DNA from: Amycolatopsis sp. FBCC-B4732
GTDB lineage: Bacteria; Actinomycetota; Actinomycetes; Mycobacteriales; Pseudonocardiaceae
Direction: 5' to 3'
DNA length: 64,000 nucleotides
Assembly: GCF_023008405.1 (NCBI RefSeq)
Contig: NZ_CP095376.1
Span: 1,760,001-1,824,000 of the forward strand
The notes beneath the pieces were generated by a model. The model worked only from the letters and a program-made list of their open reading frames with translations, ran no database searches and was not told where the DNA came from. Shown in pieces: positions 18,197 to 28,495 of this stretch. The position numbers and the translations under genes were made by a program. Position 1 is the first letter of the stretch; the number at the start of each line of letters is the position of its first letter.

Positions 18197-18952
18197 CCGG
18201 GTGCCGCAACTATCGCAGGGTTTCAACCTCTTCTCGCAATACGATGATCTGCTGCCGTTAACCTGCTCCACGTGCCGCCGCCCGGTCATGTAGCCGCAGA
18301 CCGGTCGTGCGGCGTTCCGCTGAGATTCAACGATGGATCAGCAGCGACCCGTCAACAATCAGCGTCCGCTCGTCGGCGCATTCAGAACCCGGCCGTCCAC
18401 GCGAGATCACCCTTGAGCGGAGGCGTGAGCCTGACGGAGGAACGCAGCTGAGCCCATGCCAGCCTCCCGAGGTCGAGGGATCATCGCCTGGCTCGAAGGT
18501 AACCCGGCTAGCCCAACTTTGCTGTGTTTGCGCTGGTCAACATCCTGCTCGGCGACAGTGGGTACGGAGCTGAGCGCCGTACGCGGCGGCAGCGTCACGG
18601 AGGGGTGAGGTTGTCCGGCTTGGCTTGACAGCGCCCGCGTCGTCTCGCAGACTTCGAACAAATGTTCGAGGAGTTCGGGGTCGCTCGCGGCTTCCCCTCG
18701 TGGCGTCTCCGGTGGGCGTTCGTGGTGCTGGAGGTGCGTGGTGGCGGGACTCGCGGCGATCCCCGGCGTCCGCACAGCCGCGCAGCTCGGCGAGCCGACG
18801 GCGCGAGCTTGTCGTAGAGATCCAGGTTCAGCCAGTGCCCACGCGAACACGTCGTGACGGTCGTGACCCGCTCGACGTGTAGATTATCCGGCGACCTCGC
18901 GCAGCCCTCGGCCAGCAGGCTCCTCACCAGACGCGACGTCGTACTCAGGTAA
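18197..18952. other. decayed region, no intact gene
   Basis: No gene with a good start is seen. On the minus strand, pieces in different frames look like the broken downstream part of the membrane-protein gene at 18953: VERVTTVTTCSRGHW and LNLDLYDKLAPSA around 18760-18870, and DPELLEHLFEVCETTRAL around 18620-18690. Another short minus-strand piece near 18320-18370 (ADERTLIVDGSLLIH) may be old transposon debris. Treat all as remnants. Confidence 0.45.
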
Positions 18953-19441
18953 CTACGGCTGACCGGGCAAGAGTGTCCGCTTGGGGCCGTTCTTCGCTCG
19001 GAGCACCAGCCGCTCACCGCCGGCAAGCCAGTTTGTCGCGACCACCGCGACATCCGTCACCGGATCAGTTCCCACGTTCTCGATCTTCATCGTCGGGCGC
19101 TTGTTCTCCAACCTCTGCTCGCCGTTGTTCGTGCCGACGTGGACCACGTCGGAGTAGGTCCACGAGCCGCTGACGAAGTACGCGTGCACCCGCAGCCGCT
19201 CATTCTCGCGCCGGTTCTCGCGGCCGGCCTCATCGCGGGCGATCCGCAGTGCTGCCCATGCGGCGTAGAACGCGCCGAGCCCGCCGACCCACTGGCCGAG
19301 CCCAGCCCAGTCGTTAGTGCCGAGCCAGACGCGGAGACCGATCATGGCCAGGACTGCTGCGGCGATGCTAGCCAGCAACCATCACGGGCGGGAGCCGCTG
19401 AACAGCGCCTTCAAACGCTGCACCGAGACATCCCGGTTCAC
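18953..19441 (-). pseudogene. membrane protein gene with in-frame TGA and broken 3' end
   Basis: A GTG at 19441 with GAGG seven bases upstream opens a frame VNRDVSVQRLKALFSGSRP that meets TGA at 19384-19382 and then continues in the same frame with WLLASIAAAVLAMIGLRVW. The 141-residue remainder has one or two membrane helices (about residues 1-16 and 30-45 of it), a charged RENRREN stretch and a beta-rich C-terminal domain ending at 18953. Downstream sequence looks like its frameshifted continuation. Either a nonsense mutation inactivated it or a rescue start (TTG 19378) is used. It is the kind of small membrane protein found beside accessory systems; function unknown. Confidence 0.5.
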
Positions 19442-19638
19442 AGCGACGCCTCGGGGCAAGTGGGATTCAGGCACTGGACGCGTCCCTTCGTGTTCGTAGC
19501 CGCGTTGCCTCGGCGGACCAAAGACTACGGAGGGTCGCAGCCAGCCGCGCCGCCACACGTGGGCTCAGCTCGCACCCACTGTGAGCACTCACTGTTCGAC
19601 CGGTTGCTGGCGCGAGGCCTGCATCGGCCAGGCGCTAG

Positions 19639-20751
19639 CTGTTGCGGGTCATTACGTTGGTGACGTGGGCGAAGGCCTAAGACGAGGGACGGGTCTTTCG
19701 ACGGCAGGATGAGAAGTGCGACCAACACATCCGCCGAGGAGAAAGACCCGTCCGTGCACCACCGTAATGCCCCACTGTCCCTCGAGGGCCGCCGCCGGCT
19801 CGTCGCGCGTTGCCAGACCCGCCCGATCGCCCACGTCGCCGCCGAAATGGGCATCTCCCGGCAATGCGCCTCCAAATGGGTCAACCGCTGGCGCCGCTAT
19901 GGCGAGACCGGCCTGCTCGACCAGCCCAGCGTCCCGCACCACCAGCCCACCGCCACCCCCGCCGAGGTCGTGGCCCGGATCGAGCAGCTGCGCAGGCAAC
20001 GCAAGTACTCCGCCCGCCGCATCGCCACCGAACTCACCACCGAAGGCATCACCCTCTCCGTCCGCACCGTCGGCCGGCACCTGCTGCACCTCGGGCTCAA
20101 CCGGCGCCGCTTTATCGACCCCACCGGCGCCACCAACCGGGAACCCCGCAAGATCATCGCCCGCTGGCCCGGGCACATGGTCCACCTGGACGTGAAGAAG
20201 ACCGGCCGGATCCCCGACGGCGGCGGCTGGCGCATCCACGGCAAAGGCAGCGACCAGGACAAACGCGCCCGCCGCGGCAAGACCCGAGGCCAGCGGGCCC
20301 GCTACACCTACCTGCACTCCGCCGTCGACGGCTACTCACGCCTGGCCTACACCGAAGCCCTGCCCGACGAAACCGCCCGGACCGCGATCGGGTTCGTCCA
20401 CCGCGCCCGAGCCTTCTTCGCCCGCCACGGCATCACCCACATCCACCGCCTGGTCACCGACAACGGCGCCTGCTACCGCGCGAACGACTTCGCCACCGTC
20501 CTGCGCGGAGCCCGGCATCAGCGGATCACGCCCTACACCCCACGCCACAACGGGAAAGTCGAGCGCTACAACCGGATCCTGGCCGAAGAGTTCCTCTACG
20601 CCCATGTCTGGCTCAGTGAAGAACACCGCACCGCAGCCCTGGCCGTCTGGAACATCCACTACAACTACCATCGACCACACACTGCCGCTGGGAACCAGCC
20701 ACCGGTCACCCGGCTCCACACCGGCGTCACCAACGTCATGGCCTCATACAA
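19639..20751 (+). mobile_element. IS481-family insertion sequence
   Basis: Imperfect terminal inverted repeats of about 26 bp start with TGT at 19640 and, on the other strand, at 20750; they share the core CAT-n-ACGTTGGTGACG. Direct repeats CTAG flank the element at 19635-19638 and 20752-20755, matching the known preference of IS481 for NCTAGN targets with duplication. The single transposase gene inside is complete, so the copy is probably recent and potentially active. It inserted between the decayed accessory region and the dormancy-type cluster. Confidence 0.85.
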
Positions 20752-20755
20752 CTAG
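19754..20755 (+). CDS. IS481-family transposase
   Basis: A 333-aa DDE transposase; GTG 19754 starts the conserved VHHRNAPLSLEGRRRL N-terminus, while an in-frame ATG at 19709 would add 15 residues. Domains: an N-terminal helix-turn-helix (VAAEMGISRQCASKWVNRW, about 30-50) and an integrase core with catalytic residues in HLDVKKTG, TDNGACYRA and HNGKVERYNR. It cuts and pastes the element. The stop codon TAG is completed by the CTAG target duplication, so the reading frame ends only because of the insertion site. Confidence 0.93.
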   Translation: MHHRNAPLSLEGRRRLVARCQTRPIAHVAAEMGISRQCASKWVNRWRRYGETGLLDQPSVPHHQPTATPAEVVARIEQLRRQRKYSARRIATELTTEGITLSVRTVGRHLLHLGLNRRRFIDPTGATNREPRKIIARWPGHMVHLDVKKTGRIPDGGGWRIHGKGSDQDKRARRGKTRGQRARYTYLHSAVDGYSRLAYTEALPDETARTAIGFVHRARAFFARHGITHIHRLVTDNGACYRANDFATVLRGARHQRITPYTPRHNGKVERYNRILAEEFLYAHVWLSEEHRTAALAVWNIHYNYHRPHTAAGNQPPVTRLHTGVTNVMASYN

Positions 20756-20961
20756 TCCTGCCCGCGCAACTGGATGACCCAGGCCGACGCCGACGCGACC
20801 GCCTCGGCGACGAGACTGCGTACTTCGCGGGCGGTATCGATATCGCGGTGGCCTGCTCGAGTCGCCCTGGTCGGGGACCCGGCCGGCATGGCACAGCCGG
20901 CTCTGCCGGGCGTTGCTTGTTCGTCACCTCGTCTCGGCGCGAGGTGCGGCGGGTCGGCGCG

Positions 20962-20995
20962 TAAGCTGACGGCGAGTGCCCCGGACCCCGGTGCG
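20962..20995 (+). promoter_or_regulatory. putative shared promoter/leader motif, copy 1
   Basis: TAAGCT (20962-20967) followed after 11 bases by ccccggaccccggtgcg. The same layout recurs at 42106, 51654 and 61035, each ahead of a dormancy-type gene. Likely a -10 box plus a conserved transcription-start/leader sequence; inferred from recurrence only. Confidence 0.45.
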
Positions 20996-21022
20996 ACGAC
21001 CAGTCGACCCGAGGGGACTGTC

Positions 21023-21346
21023 ATGGCGCGCGTTGAGTTCGCGGGGATCGCCGAGCCCTACCGGAGCACGGTGACCGCGATCATCGGTCTCGGCCGTCAA
21101 GGCCGGTCCACCGGTGCGCCGGCGCTCCCGATGGCCGGTCGGATCCGCGCCGTGGCCGGTGCACGTCTTCCGGCCCGGTGCCACCGGCTCTTCGGGCTCG
21201 GCCTGGCGGGACTGACGAAGCTCGCAGCGCGCCGGTCCGTCGCCGGGCACGAGGGTGTCCGCCGGTTCGTCGCCGACGTCCTGGCGGAGAACGCGGTCGC
21301 CGGACAGGCCGTCGCCGTGCGCTACCGGGACGGTGAGCCGCGATGA
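21023..21346 (+). CDS. 107-aa protein, paralogue of the 55-aa protein at 51714
   Basis: ATG 21023 is preceded by GAGGGGAC. The first ~45 residues ([20 protein letters not shown], later GRIRAVA) clearly match the 55-aa protein at 51714, as does the upstream leader DNA. The remaining 60 residues are extra: an Ala/Arg-rich helical tail. The stop overlaps the ATPase start by four bases (ATGA), implying coupled translation. The domain looks like a small helical pair; function unknown. The long tail could be a genuine extension or the product of an old rearrangement, since the paralogue stops soon after the shared part. Confidence 0.65.
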   Translation: MARVEFAGIAEPYRSTVTAIIGLGRQGRSTGAPALPMAGRIRAVAGARLPARCHRLFGLGLAGLTKLAARRSVAGHEGVRRFVADVLAENAVAGQAVAVRYRDGEPR

Positions 21347-24036
21347 CCACGCGGGTGGGCGCCGAGCCCGCCGCCGCCGCGGAACCGCAACCGGACGCCC
21401 GGGAACCCGTCGCGCGGTTGCTGCGCGACCTCCGTACCACCACCGAAGGGCTGACCTCTCGGGAAGCCGCCCGCCGGTTGCTGGCACGGGGTCCGAACGA
21501 GCTGCCGTCGCACCGCTCCCGGCAGTGGCCGCTCGCCCTGGTGCGCCAGGTGATCCACCCGCTCGCGCTGCTGCTCTGGGTGGCGGCGGGCCTGTCGTGG
21601 CTCGCGGGCACCACCAGCCTGGCGTACGCGATCGTCGGGGTGATCGTGCTCAACGGCGTCCTCGCCTTCGTCCAGGAACAGCAGGCCGAGCGGGCCGTCG
21701 ACGCGCTCGGTGCGTACCTGCCCGCGCAGGCGTCCGCGCTGCGCGACGGCCGGCCGCGGGCCGTGCCGGTGCGGGAACTGGTCCCGGGCGACGTCCTGCT
21801 GATCGCCGAGGGCGACCGGGTCCCCGCGGACGTGCGGCTCGTCGACGGCGTCCTCGAGGTGGACGCCTCGATGCTGACCGGCGAGCCGGGGCCGGTGACC
21901 CGCACGGCGGACGCGGTCGACGACGCCGATCGTGCCCTCGACTCGCCGGTGCTGGTGTTCAGCGGCACCGCCTGCGTCGGCGGTGCCGCCCGGGGCGTGG
22001 TCCACGCCACCGGACGGCACACCGAGATCGGGCGGATCGCCGCGCTGACCGCGGGGGTCGGCCACGAGGAGAGCCCGCTGGAACGGCAGGTCCGGCGGGT
22101 GGCCTGGCTCATCGCCGGCGTCGCGCTCGCCGTCGGGATCGGCTTCCTGCCGCTGGGCGTCGCGGCGGGCCTGTCGTGGCCGGCCGCGTTCGTGTTCGCG
22201 ATCGGCCTGCTGGTGGCGAACGTGCCGGAAGGGCTCCTGCCGACGATCACGCTGGCGCTGGCCGGCGGGGTGCGTTCGATGGCGAAGTCCGGCGCGCTCG
22301 TCAAACGGCTGTCCGCGGTGGAAACACTCGGGTCGACGACCGTGATCTGCACGGACAAGACCGGGACGTTGACCCGCAACGCCATGCACGTCGTGGAGGC
22401 GCATGACGCGGCGGGGGAGCCACTGACCGGATCGATGCCACTGGCCGAGACTCTCGCGCGGTGCAGCACCGCCGATCTCGGCTCGCGCACCGGGGATCCG
22501 ACCGAGCTGGCCCTGCTCGACTTCGCCGCGGCGAGCGGTGTCCGGCTCGACGCGTCGACCCGGGACGCCGACCGGCTGGTGCTGTATCCGTTCGACCCGC
22601 GGCTCAAAATGATGTCCACAGTGGACGGATCGCGCACCGGGCCCCGGATGCGCGACACGAAGGGTGCGCCCGAGCAGGTCGTTCCGCGCTGCCTGACCGC
22701 CCTCGACGCGGCCGGTCACGAGGTCGGCCTGACCGCGCCGCGCCGCGCCCGGATCACCGCGCTGGTGGACGAGATGGCCGGCCGCGGGCTCCGGGTGCTG
22801 GCCGTCGCCGACGGACCGGTGCCCGGCGAGGCCCCGCTCACCCGCGACGCGGCCGAATCCGGGTTGCGCCTGCTCGGCCTCGTCGGGCTGGCCGACCCGC
22901 CGCGTCCGGAAGTCGCCGGCGCCGTCGCGGCGTGCCACTCGGCCGGGATCACCGTGCACGTGGTGACCGGGGACAACGGGCTGACCGCGGCGGAGATCGC
23001 GCGCCAGGTGGGGATCCGCGTGAGCCGCGTCATCGACGGCGGCGAGCTGCTCGCCATGCCGGAGGCGGAGCTGGATGCGGTCTTGGCGGGCGGCGGAGAG
23101 ATTGTGTTCGCCCGGGTGGCGCCGGAGGACAAGCTGCGGATCGCGGACGCGCTGCGCCACGGCGGCGCGGTCGTCGCGATGACCGGTGACGGCGTGAACG
23201 ACGCTCCCGCGCTCCGGCGGGCGGACATCGGCGTCGCGATGGGGGCCGGCGGAACGGACGTCGCCAAGGAGGCGGCGACCGTCGTGCTCACCGACGACAA
23301 CTTCGCCACGATCGTCGCGGGCGTCCGCGAGGGCCGCCGGGTCTACGACAACGTCCGCAAGTTCGTGCTGTACATCTTCGCGCACGCCGTCCCCGAGGTC
23401 CTGCCGTTCCTGCTGTTCGCGATCTCGGGCGGAGCGATCCCGCTGCCGCTGACCGTGCTGCAGATCCTGGCGATCGACCTCGGCACCGAAACCCTGCCCG
23501 CACTCGCCCTCGGGCGTGAGCCGGCCGAACCCGGGTTGATGGACCGCCGTCCCCGCAGCCGGTCCGAGGGTGTCGTCTCCGGGTGGATGCTCCTGCGTGC
23601 CTGGGGAATCATGGGGCTGCTCTCGGGAATCCTGGTGCTGGCCGCTTTCTTCGCCGTCCTGTACGAGGCGGGCTGGCACTACGGTGTCGACGTCTCGGCC
23701 GGCGCACCGCTGCACCACGCCTACCTGCAGGCCACCACGGCGAGCTTCGCCGCCATCGTGTTCTGCCAGCTCGGGACCGCCTTCGCCGCGCGCACCCAGC
23801 GGGCGTCCCTGCGTTCGGTCGGGCTCACCACGAACCGGCTGCTGCTGGCCGGCCTGGTCTTCGAGCTGGCGTTCGCCGCGGCCCTGATCTACGTCCCGGC
23901 GCTGCAGCCGGTGTTCGGCACCGCCGCGCTGCCCGCCTGGGTGATCGCACTGCTGCTGCCGATGCCGCTGCTCGTGTGGGGTGCCGACGAGGTGTTCCGC
24001 TGGGCGGGGCGCCGGCACACGCGGGACGTCCGATGA
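21343..24036 (+). CDS. P2-type cation-transporting ATPase
   Basis: An 897-aa P-type ATPase. Visible are the N-terminal actuator domain with LTGEPGPV, the membrane motif [15 protein letters not shown], the phosphorylation site CTDKTGTLT (Asp about 338), TGDNGLTA, and the hinge [12 protein letters not shown]. About ten membrane helices are expected. The PEGLLP and [14 protein letters not shown] motifs resemble the Na+/K+- and Ca2+-ATPase branch (P2) more than heavy-metal pumps. It couples ATP hydrolysis to cation export or exchange across the membrane; the ion is not certain. Start overlaps the 107-aa gene and its stop overlaps acetate kinase (ATGA), so it is the second gene of a tight operon. 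In mycobacteria a related pump (CtpF) is part of the hypoxia regulon. Confidence 0.9.
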   Translation: MTTRVGAEPAAAAEPQPDAREPVARLLRDLRTTTEGLTSREAARRLLARGPNELPSHRSRQWPLALVRQVIHPLALLLWVAAGLSWLAGTTSLAYAIVGVIVLNGVLAFVQEQQAERAVDALGAYLPAQASALRDGRPRAVPVRELVPGDVLLIAEGDRVPADVRLVDGVLEVDASMLTGEPGPVTRTADAVDDADRALDSPVLVFSGTACVGGAARGVVHATGRHTEIGRIAALTAGVGHEESPLERQVRRVAWLIAGVALAVGIGFLPLGVAAGLSWPAAFVFAIGLLVANVPEGLLPTITLALAGGVRSMAKSGALVKRLSAVETLGSTTVICTDKTGTLTRNAMHVVEAHDAAGEPLTGSMPLAETLARCSTADLGSRTGDPTELALLDFAAASGVRLDASTRDADRLVLYPFDPRLKMMSTVDGSRTGPRMRDTKGAPEQVVPRCLTALDAAGHEVGLTAPRRARITALVDEMAGRGLRVLAVADGPVPGEAPLTRDAAESGLRLLGLVGLADPPRPEVAGAVAACHSAGITVHVVTGDNGLTAAEIARQVGIRVSRVIDGGELLAMPEAELDAVLAGGGEIVFARVAPEDKLRIADALRHGGAVVAMTGDGVNDAPALRRADIGVAMGAGGTDVAKEAATVVLTDDNFATIVAGVREGRRVYDNVRKFVLYIFAHAVPEVLPFLLFAISGGAIPLPLTVLQILAIDLGTETLPALALGREPAEPGLMDRRPRSRSEGVVSGWMLLRAWGIMGLLSGILVLAAFFAVLYEAGWHYGVDVSAGAPLHHAYLQATTASFAAIVFCQLGTAFAARTQRASLRSVGLTTNRLLLAGLVFELAFAAALIYVPALQPVFGTAALPAWVIALLLPMPLLVWGADEVFRWAGRRHTRDVR

Positions 24037-25151
24037 GAGTGCTGACGGTGAACCCGGGCTCCTCGAGCGTCAAACTCTCGGTCGTCGACGACGGCCGTGA
24101 GGTCGACCACGCCACGGTCGGCGCCGCGTCCGCTGCCGAGGCCCGGCAGCCGCTGGCCGACCTGGTGGTCCGCCGGCACCCGATCGACGCGGCCGGCGTC
24201 CGGTTCGTGCACGGCGGGCTGAGCACCGACCCGGTCCCGCTGGACCACGCGGAAACCGCGCGGCTGACCGCCTTGACCCCGCTGGCGCCGCTGCACCAGC
24301 CGCTGTCGCTCGAACTGGCCGCGGTGGTCGCCGAGATCGTGCCGGGCCCGGTGTACGCGTGTTTCGACACCGCTTTCCACGCCCGGATGCCGGAATCCGC
24401 GGCGCACTACGCGCTGCCGAGGAGCTGGGTCCGCGAGCACGAGCTGCGGCGCTACGGCTTCCACGGTCTCTCCTGCGCGTCCGCCCTGCGCCGCACGGCC
24501 GAGCTGCTCGACCGGGAACCCACCGGGCTGCGGCTGGTCTGCTGCCACATCGGGGCCGGCGTTTCGGTGACCGCCGTCCGCGACGGCCACGGCGTGGACA
24601 CGTCGATGGGCTTCACCCCGCTGGAAGGGGCGGTGATGGCCACCCGTTCCGGCAGCGTCGACCCGGGCCTGCTGCTGTACCTGCTGCGCTCCGGCGTCAC
24701 CGACGCGGCCGGCCTCGACGACGCGCTCGACCGGGGGAGCGGCCTGGCCGGGATGACCGGCACCGGCGGTGACGTGCGGGACGTGCTGACCGCGCGGGAC
24801 CGCGGCGACCCGGACGCCCGCACCGCGATCGAGGTCTACCTGCACCGGCTGCGCCGGGAGATCGGCGCGATGGTGGCGTCTTTGGACCGGCTGGACGCGC
24901 TGGTGTTCACCGGCGGCGTCGCCGAACACCAGCCGGCCTTGCTGGCCGAGCTCTGCGAGCGGCTGGGGGTCTTCGGGGTGCGAACCGATTCCGGGCGCCT
25001 GGCCGCTGACGGCGACCGGCAGGTCGGCCGGGCGCACGGGGCCGTGCGGGTGCTGGTCGTGTCCGCGCGGGAGGGCCTGGAGATCGCCCGGCAGACGACC
25101 CTGGCGATGGCCGCCCGCGCCGCGGGTGCCGGTGGACCCCGCGATCGGTGA
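24033..25151 (+). CDS. ackA: acetate kinase
   Basis: A 372-aa ASKHA-fold kinase converting acetyl phosphate and ADP to acetate and ATP. Motifs: [12 protein letters not shown] at the N-terminus, [27 protein letters not shown] and [18 protein letters not shown] near the end. Slightly shorter than the usual ~400 aa, with a trimmed N-terminal domain, but key motifs are present. The ATG overlaps the ATPase stop by four bases. With the phosphoketolase two genes downstream it forms a two-step route from xylulose-5-P/fructose-6-P to acetate with one ATP, without phosphotransacetylase. Cytoplasmic. The antisense frame here is a shadow. Confidence 0.93.
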   Translation: MRVLTVNPGSSSVKLSVVDDGREVDHATVGAASAAEARQPLADLVVRRHPIDAAGVRFVHGGLSTDPVPLDHAETARLTALTPLAPLHQPLSLELAAVVAEIVPGPVYACFDTAFHARMPESAAHYALPRSWVREHELRRYGFHGLSCASALRRTAELLDREPTGLRLVCCHIGAGVSVTAVRDGHGVDTSMGFTPLEGAVMATRSGSVDPGLLLYLLRSGVTDAAGLDDALDRGSGLAGMTGTGGDVRDVLTARDRGDPDARTAIEVYLHRLRREIGAMVASLDRLDALVFTGGVAEHQPALLAELCERLGVFGVRTDSGRLAADGDRQVGRAHGAVRVLVVSAREGLEIARQTTLAMAARAAGAGGPRDR

Positions 25152-25215
25152 CGAACGGCCGCAGCGCGCCCGGCGCGCACGCCCCTAGCGTGAAGGCCGA
25201 CGGAAGAGGAGTTCG

Positions 25216-25836
25216 ATGCAAGCACGCGACATCATGAGCAGCCCCGTCGTCACCGTGACACCGGGCATGACGGTGAAGTACGCCGCGAACCTGTTGTCCG
25301 CCCACGGCTTCACCGCGCTCCCGGTCCTCGACGACGACGGCCGGCTCGTCGGCGTGGTGACCGAGGCGGACCTCGTGCGGGACCGGTTCCCGCGTGACGC
25401 CCGGTACCACCCGGCCGACGGCACCGGCCCGGACGAGCCGCCCGAGCCACCGGCCGGGACCGTCGGCGGCGTGATGACCACCCCGGCGGTCGGGATGGGC
25501 GCGGGCACCGACGTGGTCGACCTGGTGCGCGTCCTGCTCGAAGACCGGATCCGCAGCATGCCGATCGTCGACGGCGCGCACGTCGTCGGCATCGTCACCC
25601 GGCGCGACCTCGTCCGGGCGCTCGCCCGCGACGACGAAGTCATTTCGGCCGACGTGCGCCACCAGCTGTCGATCTACGGCGGGCCGGCGCGCTGGACCGT
25701 CGCGGTGCACGGCGGCGAGGTCGAGGTCGTGGACGCGTTCGACGACGAGACCGACCGGCACGTCGCGACCGTGCTGGCCCAGGCCGTGCCCGGGGTGACC
25801 GCGGTCCGCGTGAGCGGCACCAGCCCGGCCGGCTGA
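25216..25836 (+). CDS. CBS-pair protein with BON-like C-terminus
   Basis: A 206-aa protein with two CBS domains (about 1-60 and 85-140; DIMSSPVVTVTPGM and GVMTTPAVGMGAG starts, GVVTEADLVRDR and GIVTRRDLVRAL ends) and a BON-like tail (about 145-200). CBS pairs bind adenine nucleotides and report energy state; the combination with BON occurs in actinobacterial stress proteins related to Hrp1 of the DosR regulon. ATG 25216 has AGAGGAG seven bases upstream. It lies between acetate kinase and phosphoketolase. A paralogue is at 47448 and a dead fragment at 51919. Confidence 0.88.
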   Translation: MQARDIMSSPVVTVTPGMTVKYAANLLSAHGFTALPVLDDDGRLVGVVTEADLVRDRFPRDARYHPADGTGPDEPPEPPAGTVGGVMTTPAVGMGAGTDVVDLVRVLLEDRIRSMPIVDGAHVVGIVTRRDLVRALARDDEVISADVRHQLSIYGGPARWTVAVHGGEVEVVDAFDDETDRHVATVLAQAVPGVTAVRVSGTSPAG

Positions 25837-25873
25837 CCGGCCGGCCAGACCCACCTGGCGGAAGGCCACGGCG

Positions 25874-28291
25874 ATGCAGCGGACCACGATCTCGACCAGC
25901 ACCACGACCACGGCTTCGGCGTACGAGGAGCACGAGCGGGACCTGGACCTGAGGTGGTGGGCCGCGGCGAACTACCTGACCGCCGCCCAGATCTACCTGC
26001 AGGACAACCCGCTGCTGCGCGAGCCCCTTTCAGTGGAGGACATCAAGCCGCGCCTGCTCGGGCACTGGGGCACCAGTCCCGGGCTGTCGATGATCTACAC
26101 CCTGCTCAACCGGCTCATCCGCGACACCGGCGCCGACTGCGTGTACGTCGCCGGTCCGGGCCACGGCGGGCCGGCCCTGCTCGCGAACGCCTATCTCGAA
26201 GGCACCTACGGCGAGGCGTACCCCGCCGTCTCCGCCGACGTCGCCGGGCTGACCCGGCTGGTGCGGCAGTTCTCCACGCCCGGGGGCGTGCCGAGCCACG
26301 TCGGCGTCCAGACGCCCGGCAGCATCCACGAGGGCGGCGAACTCGGCTATTCCCTGGCCCACGCAGCGGGCGCCGCGTTCGACCACCCGGACCTGATCGT
26401 GGCCTGCGTGGTCGGGGACGGTGAGGCGGAGACCGGGCCGCTGGCGGGGTCCTGGAAGATCCCCGCCTTCCTCAACGCCCGCCGCGACGGTGCCGTGCTG
26501 CCGATCCTGCACCTCAACGGGTACAAGATCGCCGGGCCCACCGTGCTCGGCCGGGCCGACGACACCGACGTGCTCGGGTTGCTGACGGCGCAGGGCTGGG
26601 ACCCGGTCGTCGTGGCCGGGGACGACCCCGCCGCGGTGTTCACCGACCTGCACCACGCCCTGACCGCGGCGCACGACCGGATCCGGGACAACCAGCGGCG
26701 GGCGCGCACGGGCTCGGCCGAGCCGTTCCGGCCGGTCCGCTGGCCGGCGATCGTCCTGCGCACGCCGAAGGGCTGGACCGGCCCGACGATCGTCGACGGT
26801 GTCGTCGTCGAAGGCACGTTCCGGGCGCACCAGGTACCGCTGACCCTGGTCCGGGAGGACGTCGGACACTTCCGGTTGCTCGAGCGGTGGCTGCGGTCCT
26901 ACGCCCCGGAAACCCTGTTCGACGCCGCCGGACGGCTCGTCCCGGAACTGAGGGCGCTCGCCCCCGCAGGTGACAAGCGGATGTCCGCCAGCCCCTACGC
27001 CAACGGCGGCCGGCTGCTGCACCGGCTCGACATCCCCGCCCTGGCACCGTATTCCGTCAGCGTCCCGGCGCCCGGTGCCGTGCACCACGGCAACACCCGT
27101 CCGTTCGGTGAGCTGCTGCGCGACGTCTACCGCGCCAGTACCCGGGAATCCGACGGTGGCGGCACGTTCCGGTTGTTCTGCCCGGACGAAACGGCCAGCA
27201 ACCGGCTCGGTGCGGTCTTCGAGGCCACCGACAGCTGTTTGCAGGCGCCGGCCCTCACCACCGACGATCACGTCTCACCCGAAGGCCGGGTAATGGAGGT
27301 GCTCTCGGAGCACCTGTGCCAGGGCTGGCTGGAGGGGTACCTGCTGTCGGGCCGGCACGGCGTGTTCGCGACCTACGAAGCGTTCGCGATGGTCTCGGCC
27401 TCCATGCTGATCCAGCACGCCAAGTGGCTGCAGCACGCCGCGGACCTGCCGTGGCGGCGCTCGATCGCATCGCTCAACGTGTTGTTGACCTCGACCTGCT
27501 GGCGCAATGACAACAACGGTTTCTCGCACCAGGGACCGGGCCTGATCGACATCGCCATCCCGCTGGCGCCCGCTGTCGTGCGCGTCTGGTTCCCGCCGGA
27601 CGCCAACACCACGCTGTCGGTGGCGGAGCACTGCCTGCGCAGCCGCGACCACGTCAACCTGATCGTCGCCGACAAGCAGGAGCACCTGCAGTACCTCGAC
27701 CTCGAGGAAGCGGCCGCGCACTGCGCCGCGGGAGCGTCCACATGGGACTGGGCCGGCACCGAGACGGCCGACAGCGAACCCGACATCGTGCTCGCCGCCG
27801 CCGGTGACGTGCCGACGCTGGAGGTCCTGGCCGCGGCCCGGCTGCTCCGCGACTACGTCCCGTACCTGCGGGTGCGGGTGGTCAACGTGGTCGACCTGAT
27901 GGGCCTGCTCCCGCCCGCCGACCACCCGCACGGGTTCGGCGAGCGGAAGTTCGAGCGGCTGTTCACCGCCGCCACCGACGTCGTGTTCGCCTTCCACGGC
28001 TACCCCCGGGCCGTGCACCAGCTGCTGCACGGCCGCCCCGAGCCGGGCCGGTTCCACGTCCGCGGCTACACCGAGCAGGGCACCACCACGACGCCGTTCG
28101 ACATGGTCGTGCTCAACCGGATGAGCCGCTACCACCTCGCCCTCGAAGCACTGCGCAGGTCCGCCCGGGTTCCCGAAGGCGGCGCGGCACTGGCCGAGCA
28201 CTGCCACGCCATGCTGACCCGCCACCACGGCTACATCCGTGAACACTTCGAGGACATGCCGGAAATCCGCGGGTGGACCTGGGCCGGCTGA
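25874..28291 (+). CDS. xfp: xylulose-5-phosphate/fructose-6-phosphate phosphoketolase
   Basis: An 805-aa thiamine-diphosphate enzyme, normal length for the family. Motifs: GHWGTSPGLS, GPGHGGPA, TPGSIHEGGELGY, the ThDP-binding GDGEAETGPLAGSWK, and HLNGYKIAGPT; the C-terminal third has NDNNGFSHQGPG and VNVVDLMGLL. It splits xylulose-5-P or fructose-6-P to acetyl phosphate plus a triose or tetrose phosphate; acetate kinase 0.7 kb upstream then makes ATP. The ATG at 25874 is preceded by GCGGAAGG. Gene order suggests co-expression with the ATPase, ackA and CBS gene, useful when respiration is limited. Confidence 0.94.
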   Translation: MQRTTISTSTTTTASAYEEHERDLDLRWWAAANYLTAAQIYLQDNPLLREPLSVEDIKPRLLGHWGTSPGLSMIYTLLNRLIRDTGADCVYVAGPGHGGPALLANAYLEGTYGEAYPAVSADVAGLTRLVRQFSTPGGVPSHVGVQTPGSIHEGGELGYSLAHAAGAAFDHPDLIVACVVGDGEAETGPLAGSWKIPAFLNARRDGAVLPILHLNGYKIAGPTVLGRADDTDVLGLLTAQGWDPVVVAGDDPAAVFTDLHHALTAAHDRIRDNQRRARTGSAEPFRPVRWPAIVLRTPKGWTGPTIVDGVVVEGTFRAHQVPLTLVREDVGHFRLLERWLRSYAPETLFDAAGRLVPELRALAPAGDKRMSASPYANGGRLLHRLDIPALAPYSVSVPAPGAVHHGNTRPFGELLRDVYRASTRESDGGGTFRLFCPDETASNRLGAVFEATDSCLQAPALTTDDHVSPEGRVMEVLSEHLCQGWLEGYLLSGRHGVFATYEAFAMVSASMLIQHAKWLQHAADLPWRRSIASLNVLLTSTCWRNDNNGFSHQGPGLIDIAIPLAPAVVRVWFPPDANTTLSVAEHCLRSRDHVNLIVADKQEHLQYLDLEEAAAHCAAGASTWDWAGTETADSEPDIVLAAAGDVPTLEVLAAARLLRDYVPYLRVRVVNVVDLMGLLPPADHPHGFGERKFERLFTAATDVVFAFHGYPRAVHQLLHGRPEPGRFHVRGYTEQGTTTTPFDMVVLNRMSRYHLALEALRRSARVPEGGAALAEHCHAMLTRHHGYIREHFEDMPEIRGWTWAG

Positions 28292-28495
28292 CCGCGGGTT
28301 TCGCCTGCCGGGAAACGAAGTTGGGCTGAACGACCAGGCTCACCGGTACCGGGGCGCGGTATGCTGAGGAGGACAGCGCCGAAGTGCCGAGTCCCCGCTC
28401 TTGCGACGACCGACAGCCGATGACTGAACGTCCGCACCGGACCCGTGCAGTGTCCGACGTGGCGGGAGCCGGACGGCGATGCTTGGAGCGAATCC

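Noticed and set aside
18310..18380. short minus-strand segment ADERTLIVDGSLLIH resembling a transposase start
   Set aside because: Too short and interrupted by a stop; not enough to name a family.
21322..24018. 898-codon open frame on the minus strand
   Set aside because: It is the antisense of the P-type ATPase; composition is Arg/Gly/Asp-rich without motifs, a known effect of high GC content.
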